Source: Thermoplasmata archaeon
GTDB taxonomy: Archaea > Thermoplasmatota > Thermoplasmata > UBA184
DNA length: 5,623 nucleotides
Assembly: GCA_021827545.1 (NCBI GenBank)
Contig: JAKAVH010000211.1
Coordinates: 1-5,623 of the forward strand
Reading direction: 5' to 3'
Shown: one piece after another, positions 1 to 5,176 of the stretch
Layout of the letters: every line of letters starts with the position of its first letter
How positions within the stretch are numbered: the stretch's first letter is position 1
Position numbers and translations under genes: made by a program
Notes under the pieces: generated by a model
The model's database searches: none
Told to the model about the DNA's origin: nothing
What the model saw: only the letters and a program-made list of their open reading frames with translations

Positions 1-733
1 AGTGGAGCGCGGTGATCGCGGTCCCGCCGGGGCTCGTGACGAGGTCCCGGAGCTTCGCGGGATGCTCGCCCGTCGTCCGGACCAGCTGGGCGGACCCGAC
101 GAGCGTCTGGATCGCGAGGCGGGTCGCGACCTCTCGGGAGAGGCCGACCTTGACGCCGGCGTCGGAGAGGCTCTCGAGGATCAGGAACAGGTAGAGGGGC
201 CCGGTACCGCTGAGGCCGGTGACCGCGTCCATGAGCGATTCGTCGACCTCGACCACGACTCCGATCGCCTCGAGGACCTCGCGCGCCCGGCGCCGGTCGA
301 TCGCTCGTGCGGTCTTCGCCGCGCAGAAGGCGGTCGCGGAGGCCCGCACGGCCGCCGCGACGTTCGGCATCGCCCGGACGACCCCCACGCCCGCGGGGAC
401 CCGCGCCGCGAGATAGTCGGTCGGGACGCCGGCGGCGATCGAGAGGAGCGTCGCGCCGGGGGCGAGCTCGGGGCCGATCTCCGCGAGCACGCTGGGCACG
501 ATCTGGGGTTTGACGGCCAGCACGACCGTCGCCGCGGCGCGGACCGCTTCGGCGTTCGTCCGGGCGGCCCGAACGCCGGCCGTCTGCGCCGCCGCGCGGA
601 CCCGCGCGGCGTCGCGCCCGCTGAGGACGACCCGCTCGCGGGCCCGGGGGAGGACGACGGCCAGCCCGCGCGCGAGGGCCAAGCCCATGTTCCCGGCTCC
701 GACGATCGCGACGCCCTCCGCCCTCGGCCGCAT
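1..733 (-). CDS. proC: Pyrroline-5-carboxylate reductase, C-terminus cut by window edge
   Basis: ProC catalyses the last step of proline synthesis, the NAD(P)H-dependent reduction of 1-pyrroline-5-carboxylate to proline in the cytoplasm. The 244 visible residues carry the family's landmarks in order: the Rossmann loop GAGNMG (12-17), VKPQ (74-77), SIAAGV (98-103), RAMPN (120-124), the dimerisation and catalytic segment DAVTGLSGTGPLYLF (169-183) followed by DAGVKVGL (191-198), and TSPGGTAITALH (233-244), which runs off the left edge. Relatives are about 260-275 residues, so some 20-30 are missing. The usual Thr-Pro after MPN is replaced by Val-Ala. ATG at 733 is chosen because it places GAGNMG at the normal distance from the N-terminus and no other in-frame start lies just upstream. 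No good Shine-Dalgarno site precedes it. It is separated from etfA by about 400 nt holding a plus-strand ORF, so it is probably transcribed on its own. The identification is secure. Confidence 0.95.
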   Translation of the reverse strand, partial: MRPRAEGVAIVGAGNMGLALARGLAVVLPRARERVVLSGRDAARVRAAAQTAGVRAARTNAEAVRAAATVVLAVKPQIVPSVLAEIGPELAPGATLLSIAAGVPTDYLAARVPAGVGVVRAMPNVAAAVRASATAFCAAKTARAIDRRRAREVLEAIGVVVEVDESLMDAVTGLSGTGPLYLFLILESLSDAGVKVGLSREVATRLAIQTLVGSAQLVRTTGEHPAKLRDLVTSPGGTAITALH

Positions 734-810
734 CCCGGGGGGAAGTCGCGTCGCTTCTACTTCTTCCCATCGGCTCCGTCGCGTCGGCGGTCCCGTTCCG
801 GTGCGCCCAC

Positions 811-823
811 GAAAGTATATCCT
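811..823 (+). promoter_or_regulatory. Archaeal-type BRE/TATA element
   Basis: The AT-rich string GAAAGTATATCCT stands out in GC-rich surroundings. An A-rich BRE-like part is followed by TATAT, whose centre lies 28 nt upstream of the ATG at 846. That is the spacing expected between an archaeal TATA box and a transcription start at, or within a base or two of, the start codon. The core also reads ATATAC on the minus strand, so it could serve proC as well, which would give a leader of about 60 nt. The motif and spacing are seen directly; promoter function is inferred. Confidence 0.5.
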
Positions 824-845
824 ATGCCGTTCCATCCTTACGTCG

Positions 846-944
846 ATGCGGCCGAGCCGAGCGGTGGGGTACCGTCTGAAGGTCGCGTTCCTCCTGCTCG
901 GGGTCGTGCTCCTCGTGGTCGCCTGGCTTTCTCCCACCCCGTAG
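846..944 (+). CDS. Small single-helix membrane protein (32 aa)
   Basis: This short ORF runs from ATG at 846 to TAG at 944, too short for routine gene callers. Its product has a basic N-terminal section (Arg2, Arg5, Arg10, Lys12), then an uninterrupted hydrophobic stretch at residues 13-27 (VAFLLLGVVLLVVAW), and ends LSPTP. That is a typical single-pass membrane miniprotein with its N-terminus inside. No Shine-Dalgarno sequence precedes the ATG, but a TATA-like element sits 28 nt upstream, which fits a leaderless archaeal transcript. It is the only plausible plus-strand gene here, lying between the divergent proC and the convergent etfA. I recognise no family and propose no function. A chance ORF is possible at this length. 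The support comes from the hydrophobic profile, charge distribution and promoter spacing together. Confidence 0.45.
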   Translation: MRPSRAVGYRLKVAFLLLGVVLLVVAWLSPTP

Positions 945-1134
945 CGCGCCGTCCTTTCCGAGGGCTCGCCCGCGCACCGCTCCCGGGATTCGCATCGGGC
1001 CGCGGGTTTCGGCGATCCCCGGCCCGAACGGCGGACCGCCGGGGCGGCCGCCACCGTTCGCACGACCCCCGGTCCAGCGCTCCGCCGCCGGGGGACCGAC
1101 CCGGGCGGGGGGCCGGGCGCGCGCCCGCGTCCGT
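945..1134. other. Intergenic region between convergent ORFs, no gene seen
   Basis: About 190 nt separate the stop of the plus-strand small ORF from the stop of the minus-strand etfA. I see no convincing coding potential. Frames open here are rich in Arg, Gly and Pro, as expected from GC-rich noise. It contains short GC palindromes (GGCGGCCGCC at 1043-1052, a 14-bp one at 1114-1127) and a 6-bp inverted repeat CGGTCC/GGACCG (1070-1075 and 1093-1098). There is no T-rich run in either direction, so no standard intrinsic or archaeal poly-U terminator can be named. Confidence 0.5.
1114..1127. repeat. 14-bp perfect palindrome just past etfA stop
   Basis: CGGGCGCGCGCCCG reads identically on both strands and begins 7 nt past the etfA stop codon. 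As RNA it could fold into a 5-bp GC stem with a 4-nt loop. Lacking a following U tract, it is at most a weak 3'-end stabilising structure. A chance occurrence in GC-rich DNA is quite possible. Confidence 0.35.
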
Positions 1135-2082
1135 TCAGGCGAACGCCTTAACGAGGGCGGGGACGACCTGGTAGAGGTCGCCCGTGATCCGGTAATCGGC
1201 CTGGGCGAAGATCGGAGCGTTCGGGTCCTTGTTGACCGCGACCACGACCTTCGAGGAACGCATCCCGACCAGGTGCTGGACCGCTCCCGAGACGCCGATC
1301 GCGACGTAGAGCTTCGGGCGTACCCGGTGACCGGTGAGGCCGATCCAATGGTCGTCCGAGAGCCACCCCGACTCCGCGGCGAGGGGGCGGGTGCAGCCGA
1401 CCTCCGCACTGAGCGCCTTCGCGAGCGCCTCGATGATCGCGAGGTCCTCCTTCTTCTTGAGGCCCCGTCCGATCGTGACGATCCGGTCGGCCTTCTCGAT
1501 CTCGAGCTGACCGCCCGCCTTGGGGCGTACCTCCGAGCGCTCGGTCTTCGCTTCGAACGCCGCGACGGGATGCGTGCGGCGATCGACGGACGTCACGGCC
1601 GTGGCCGTCGGGGCGCCCGAACCGGCCATCACCGCCACGACGGCGGGCCGGCGGACGATCCGCTCCACGGCCACCGCGTTCCCGCTCAGCGCTTCCCGGT
1701 CGACCCGTATCCCGTCCGGGTCGAGCCGCAGCGCGGTCACGCCGGTCGCGGCGGGCAGGTCGAGAGCACCGGCGAGACGCCCCGTGACCTCCCGGCCGCG
1801 CTTCGTCGAGCCGATCAGCACGAGTGTCGGAGCGGTGGCGACGACGACCGCGCGCAGCCCGTCGGACGTGGCGGCGGGGTCCGGCGAAGCGGCTCCGGTC
1901 ACCGCGTCGATGCCGTGCGCGCCCGCGGCGACGAGCCGGTCGGCCGCGTCGGCGGGGGCGCCCGGCAGCACGACGGCGCGGACCCGGCTCCCGTCGCTCG
2001 GCGCCGCCGCCCGCGCGAGGCGGACGAGCTCCTCGGCGAGACCGGTCTCCTCGCTGTAGCAGAGCACGACCTCGTCGCTCAC
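1135..2082 (-). CDS. etfA: Electron transfer flavoprotein, alpha subunit
   Basis: EtfA (FixB family, 315 aa) carries the electron-transferring FAD and pairs with EtfB to shuttle electrons between flavin dehydrogenases and a quinone oxidoreductase or ferredoxin. The N-terminal half is divergent. The C-terminal FAD domain is unmistakable: GRGLKKKEDL (205-214), GCTRPLAAESGWL (229-241), IGLTGHRVRPKLY (247-259), GVSGAVQHLVGM (263-274), NKDPNAPIF (284-292) and GDLYQVVP (301-308). The length is normal. The start is GTG at 2082, whose GTGA overlaps the etfB stop by 4 nt and which has GAGGGGG 7 nt upstream; longer readings run out of frame through etfB. It is the last gene of the minus-strand array. 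No ETF:quinone oxidoreductase, FixX-type ferredoxin or acyl-CoA dehydrogenase lies in the window, so its redox partner is unknown. Confidence 0.96.
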   Translation of the reverse strand: MSDEVVLCYSEETGLAEELVRLARAAAPSDGSRVRAVVLPGAPADAADRLVAAGAHGIDAVTGAASPDPAATSDGLRAVVVATAPTLVLIGSTKRGREVTGRLAGALDLPAATGVTALRLDPDGIRVDREALSGNAVAVERIVRRPAVVAVMAGSGAPTATAVTSVDRRTHPVAAFEAKTERSEVRPKAGGQLEIEKADRIVTIGRGLKKKEDLAIIEALAKALSAEVGCTRPLAAESGWLSDDHWIGLTGHRVRPKLYVAIGVSGAVQHLVGMRSSKVVVAVNKDPNAPIFAQADYRITGDLYQVVPALVKAFA

Positions 2083-2873
2083 GGGAGGACCCCCTCGGCG
2101 CGGAGGGCATCCTTGAGCCGGGCGGCGAGCTCGTCGGGCGAAGCGCCCGAGATCGTCACCTGCTTCCTCGGGACCTCGGGGACGGCGACGCGCTCGGTCA
2201 CGACCACCGGGGCGAGCGCCTCCGCCGCCACGGAAAGGTCGGCCGGCGACACCACGCGGACCTCCTTCTTCGAGGCCTTCAGGTTCGACATGAACGTCGG
2301 CAGCCGGGGCGTGTTGATCTCCTGGCCGACCGTCAGGACGACCGGGAAGCGGGCGCGCACGGTCTCGACCTCCTTCTCGAGGTCCTTCTCGGCCACGACC
2401 CCATCCGCCTCGACCGTGAGCCGGCGCACGTACGCGATGTCGGCGCAGCCGAGCTCCCCGGCGAGCCGGGGGCCGACGAGTCCCGCGAAGTGGTCGGTGC
2501 TCCCTTCCCCGAGAACGAAGAGGTCGAACCCGCCGAGCGCGCGGGAGGCCGCCGCGAGGAGCCGGGCGACCGCCCGGGTGTCCCATTCCGCGAAGTTCGG
2601 GGCCGTCACGAGGACGGCCTCGTCGGCGCCGATCGCGACCGCGTCGCGGAGCGCCTCGCGCGCCGCCGGTCCACCGACCGAGATCGCGGTCACGACCGCG
2701 CCGGGCCGCTTGTCCCGGAGGCGAACGGCCTCTTCGACGGCGTTCTTGTCGAAGTCGCTCGTGCGCCGGGGGGCCGAGTCGAGCTTGACGAGCCCCGTCG
2801 CCCGGTCCGCGCGCGCCAGGTTCACGTCGACGCCGTTCTTCACCGCCACCCAGATCCGCATTTTCTCTGCCAT
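2079..2873 (-). CDS. etfB: Electron transfer flavoprotein, beta subunit
   Basis: EtfB (FixA family, 264 aa) forms the heterodimer with EtfA and binds either AMP or a second, bifurcating FAD. Visible landmarks are the first strand MRIWVAVK (5-12), SDFDKNAVEEAVRLRD (39-54), AIGADEAVLV (80-89), the nucleotide-binding segment GSTDHFAGLVGPRLAGELG (124-142), and PRLPTFMSNLKASKK (189-203). VGP at 133-135 replaces the QTG usual in housekeeping AMP-binding ETFs, which recalls Fix-type and clostridial EtfB; see findings. ATG at 2873 is chosen because GAGGAG lies 9 nt upstream. A second Met at residue 5 is where shorter relatives begin, so a four-residue trim is possible. It follows the DUF1634 gene by 39 nt with no promoter-like element, and its stop overlaps the start of etfA. 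Confidence 0.96.
   Translation of the reverse strand: MAEKMRIWVAVKNGVDVNLARADRATGLVKLDSAPRRTSDFDKNAVEEAVRLRDKRPGAVVTAISVGGPAAREALRDAVAIGADEAVLVTAPNFAEWDTRAVARLLAAASRALGGFDLFVLGEGSTDHFAGLVGPRLAGELGCADIAYVRRLTVEADGVVAEKDLEKEVETVRARFPVVLTVGQEINTPRLPTFMSNLKASKKEVRVVSPADLSVAAEALAPVVVTERVAVPEVPRKQVTISGASPDELAARLKDALRAEGVLP
2083..2096 (-). promoter_or_regulatory. Ribosome binding site of etfA
   Basis: GAGGGGG (2090-2096) ends 7 nt before the GTG start of etfA, inside the end of etfB. The same stretch can pair GAGG with the CCTC that follows it into a small hairpin. Opening by ribosomes finishing etfB would couple the translation of the two subunits. The site is seen; the coupling is inferred. Confidence 0.5.
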
Positions 2874-2882
2874 CTTCCGATT

Positions 2883-2888
2883 CTCCTC
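2883..2888 (-). promoter_or_regulatory. Ribosome binding site of etfB
   Basis: GAGGAG lies 9 nt upstream of ATG 2873 in the 39-nt gap after the DUF1634 gene. It decides for this start over the internal Met at residue 5. Confidence 0.65.
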
Positions 2889-2912
2889 GTGACCCTCTCC
2901 CGCGACCGCGCG

Positions 2913-3335
2913 CTAGCGAACGAACGGGGCCACGACGAACAGGCCGAGGAGGAGGAGCGCCACGACCGCGGTCGAGACGAACGCGAGCGGACGCTCGTGA
3001 CCCCGGTGGAAGTCGACGGCGGCGAGGACGACACGACCGATCGTCACGCCGACCATCACGTAGATCCCGAGGGTGATCAGCGCCTCGGGGCTTCCGACCG
3101 CCAGCGCCGAAAGGAACCCTCCGACCGAGGCAAACCGGGAGAGGGGTGGGTTCGCGAGGATCGCGGCCACGGTCTCGTTCGGGTCGATCGCGGTCCGGGC
3201 GATCATCCCGGCTCCCGCGAACACGAGGAAAAGGAGGACCCCGCCGCGCAACAGCCGCGAGATCCGTTCGTACGCGGCGGGGGGGAACGTCGGGTCCTCG
3301 GGGAGCTCGGACGGAGCCGTCGACGGGGCCGTCAT
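2913..3335 (-). CDS. DUF1634 three-helix membrane protein
   Basis: The product is a 140-aa inner-membrane protein. A polar, Pro-rich N-terminus (1-25) is followed by three predicted membrane segments at about 31-47, 87-107 and 116-137. The block from ALITLGIYVMVGVTIGRVVL (85-104) to the last helix resembles the DUF1634 family: a helix ending in a conserved Arg, a short charged loop (FHRGHERP), then a final hydrophobic helix. Members of that family are often encoded beside TauE/SafE permeases, as here. The ATG at 3335 overlaps the permease stop by 4 nt (ATGA); an upstream in-frame start inside the permease gene would add 22 Arg/Gly-rich residues and is rejected. The biochemical role is unknown. 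An accessory subunit of the transporter is a reasonable inference from the tight coupling, not a demonstrated fact. Confidence 0.82.
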   Translation of the reverse strand: MTAPSTAPSELPEDPTFPPAAYERISRLLRGGVLLFLVFAGAGMIARTAIDPNETVAAILANPPLSRFASVGGFLSALAVGSPEALITLGIYVMVGVTIGRVVLAAVDFHRGHERPLAFVSTAVVALLLLGLFVVAPFVR

Positions 3336-4186
3336 AGCATCGCCGCCCCCCGGACGAGCGTCTCGACCGCCAGGACGATCAGGATGACGACGAACAGCCA
3401 CCGGATCAGACGGTTCGTCAGGCCGGGCAAAAGGCGGCTCCCGAGGTAGGCGCCGGTCGTCGTCCCGATCGCGACCGGAGCCGCGAGCAGCGGTAAGACG
3501 AGGTTCCCCGCAAAGAGGACCCCGACGCCCGCCGTCGCGGTGACGCCGATCATGAAGTTGCTGGTCGCGGTCGAGACCTTCATCGGGAGCCTCAGCGCGC
3601 GGTCGAGCGCGAGGACCTTGAGGACACCGCTCCCGATCCCGAAGAGCCCCGAGACGATACCTGCCGCGAACATCACGACGAGCGCGCTCTTCGAGTTCTG
3701 GCCGCGGTAGTGCACGACCCGTTGGTGCAGCCGGTCGTAGTAGTTGCCCTCGAACTTGAGGTGACGGCTGATCGCGTCTCCCGGACCGTCGGGGGGATGC
3801 TCCTCGTGGCGCATCGCGATGCTCCCGGGGACCGTCGAGAGGAGGACGAGGCCGAGCACGATGAGGAGGACGGGAACGAGGTTCGTCGGGGCGAGCAGGA
3901 CCGTCGCCGTGGCCCCTATGAGGGCGCCCGGAACCGTCGCGATCTGGAGGAAGTTCCCGATCCGAAGGTCGGTCAGGCGGTCGTGAACGTACGCCGCGCC
4001 CGAGGTCGTCGAGGTCGCGAGCACGCTGACCGCGCTCGCGCCGACCGCGTCCCCGAACGGGATCCCGAAGAACAGGACGAGCACCGGCGTGAGGATCACG
4101 CCCCCGCCGAGCCCGGCCAGGCTACCGAGGAATCCGGCCGCGATCGCGATCGCGAGCAGCGCGACGACGAGGACGAGGACGATCAC
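3332..4186 (-). CDS. TauE/SafE-family permease, possible sulfite or organosulfur anion exporter
   Basis: This 284-aa polytopic membrane protein belongs to the TauE/SafE (formerly DUF81) family, whose studied members move sulfite, sulfoacetate or related anions. It shows the family's internal duplication. The first half begins with the Gly-rich motif GFLGSLAGLGGGVILTPVL (18-36); the second begins GIVSGLFGIGSGVLKVLALD (176-195), then PMKVSTATSNFMIGVTA (201-217). A hydrophilic loop of about 40 residues (124-166) with several His and Glu residues separates the halves. The second-half motif has Ser where many relatives have a third Gly. GTG at 4186 is taken as the start because GGGAGG lies 9 nt upstream and the phosphoesterase stop is only 4 nt away. 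An ATG at 4315 lies inside the preceding gene and would add an Arg/Pro-rich tail. Position between aprA and the ETF genes makes sulfite a plausible substrate; this is inference. Confidence 0.9.
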   Translation of the reverse strand: MIVLVLVVALLAIAIAAGFLGSLAGLGGGVILTPVLVLFFGIPFGDAVGASAVSVLATSTTSGAAYVHDRLTDLRIGNFLQIATVPGALIGATATVLLAPTNLVPVLLIVLGLVLLSTVPGSIAMRHEEHPPDGPGDAISRHLKFEGNYYDRLHQRVVHYRGQNSKSALVVMFAAGIVSGLFGIGSGVLKVLALDRALRLPMKVSTATSNFMIGVTATAGVGVLFAGNLVLPLLAAPVAIGTTTGAYLGSRLLPGLTNRLIRWLFVVILIVLAVETLVRGAAML

Positions 4187-4190
4187 CGCG

Positions 4191-5144
4191 CTAGGCCTCC
4201 CGGGCGAGTCCCGCGATCGGTCGAAGGACCCAGTCGGTGCCGTTCCAGGACCGCAGCGCGAGGTCGGCGGCGCTCTCGACCCGTCGTCCGGCCGGGACCT
4301 CCGCCATGAGAACACCGCCTTGCCCGAACGACGCGAAGATGTCGCTCGTGTGTACCGTGAGGAGGCGCCCGTCGAAGATCGCCCGGCCCGAATGGTCGGG
4401 CGCGTGGCCCTTGACCATCACCCGGCACCCGACCGCGCGCAGGAAACCCCCGAGCTCCTCGGGGCCGTACGGGAACCCCGCGGCCCGATCCTCGTACTCC
4501 AGGCTCGGGTCGCTCCACAGGAGGCCCTCGAGCAGGGCGAGGTCGTCCCTCCGCCAGCTCTTCGGATCGAGCCGGTCCGCCGGCGGGATCCCTCCGTGGA
4601 CGAACACGACCCCGTTCTCGCTCCGGGCGGCGAGCGGCAACCGCTCGAGGAGACCGACGAGGCGCTCGAAGAGCGGCAGCGCGTCTCGCGGCGGGTACGC
4701 CCGGCGGAGTTCGCGCAGGAGGGTGGGTCCCGGGACGAGGATCTGGCGCGTCGCTTCGTGGTTCCCGCGAAGCGGCACGATCCGATCGGGGTCGTGGGCC
4801 GCCCAGGCCAGGAGGTACGCGGCGTTCCAGATCGAGCCGTTCGGCAACGCCGCCGGGTCCGGTTGGGCCCGCGTGCCCCGGTCGACGTAATCTCCGAGGG
4901 CGACGAACCGCTCGGGCGTCGGGCCCCGTCGGGCGAACCGGACCCCGGCGGAGACCGCCGGCCAGTCGCCGTGGCTGTCGCCGACGACCTGGATCGGTCG
5001 GTCGGCCGGTAGGTCGACGAGGAGCGGCCACGGGCGCCGGCCGAACGCCGCCTCCACTTCGTCGAGGACCTCGTGGAGCGCCGACGCGGGTTCGGGGATG
5101 AGCGCCGCCGGGTCCGAACGAACCCGGCCGGCCCAACCGTCCAT
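4191..5144 (-). CDS. PPP-type metallophosphoesterase (protein phosphatase-like)
   Basis: This 317-aa protein has the full signature of the phosphoprotein phosphatase branch of the calcineurin-like fold: GDSHG (55-59), GDYVDRG (84-90) and RGNHE (126-130) for the two metal ions, then HGG (183-185), LLWSDP (208-213), KGH (245-247) and a final metal-ligand-like His in VHTS (264-267). LLWSDP is typical of Ser/Thr phosphatases of the PP1/PP2A type and their archaeal relatives. No signal peptide or membrane segment is seen, so it is probably cytoplasmic. It may dephosphorylate proteins; a related diadenosine polyphosphate hydrolase (ApaH-like) is the main alternative. The chosen start is ATG 5144, 32 nt after the aprA stop. 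A TTG at 5180 in the same frame overlaps the aprA stop (TTGA) and would add 12 residues. A still longer frame inside aprA is rejected. Its placement between aprA and a permease hints at a role tied to sulfur metabolism. Confidence 0.9.
   Translation of the reverse strand: MDGWAGRVRSDPAALIPEPASALHEVLDEVEAAFGRRPWPLLVDLPADRPIQVVGDSHGDWPAVSAGVRFARRGPTPERFVALGDYVDRGTRAQPDPAALPNGSIWNAAYLLAWAAHDPDRIVPLRGNHEATRQILVPGPTLLRELRRAYPPRDALPLFERLVGLLERLPLAARSENGVVFVHGGIPPADRLDPKSWRRDDLALLEGLLWSDPSLEYEDRAAGFPYGPEELGGFLRAVGCRVMVKGHAPDHSGRAIFDGRLLTVHTSDIFASFGQGGVLMAEVPAGRRVESAADLALRSWNGTDWVLRPIAGLAREA
4196..4201 (-). promoter_or_regulatory. Ribosome binding site of the TauE-type permease gene
   Basis: GGGAGG lies within the last codons of the phosphoesterase gene, 9 nt before GTG 4186. 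It supports that GTG as the true start and suggests translation coupled to the gene before it. Confidence 0.65.
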
Positions 5145-5176
5145 CGAGAGCGCCCCGAGTACCGGAAGCCCGGCCC

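Noticed and set aside
2..1174. Long plus-strand open frame (390 aa) opposite proC
   Set aside because: Its translation is Arg/Gly/Asp/Pro-rich with no domain. It is the antisense shadow of proC, which has clear family motifs on the minus strand.
822..1409. Minus-strand 195-aa frame across the etfA end and the intergenic region
   Set aside because: It is out of frame with etfA, with Ser/Arg-rich low-complexity sequence and no recognisable domain.
2083..2586. Minus-strand extension of the etfA frame upstream of GTG 2082
   Set aside because: It runs out of frame through etfB and is Arg/Gly-rich. The GTG overlapping the etfB stop, with its Shine-Dalgarno site, gives a normal-length EtfA.
1273..3449. 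Two plus-strand open frames of about 540 aa across the ETF and DUF1634 genes
   Set aside because: They have skewed, charged composition without motifs and exist because GC-rich genes rarely have stop codons on the opposite strand.
4138..4156. Repeated CGATCGCGATCGCGA string, similar to GCGATCGC octamers
   Set aside because: It encodes the Ala-Ile-Ala-Ile-Ala-Ala part of the first permease helix; codon preference explains it.
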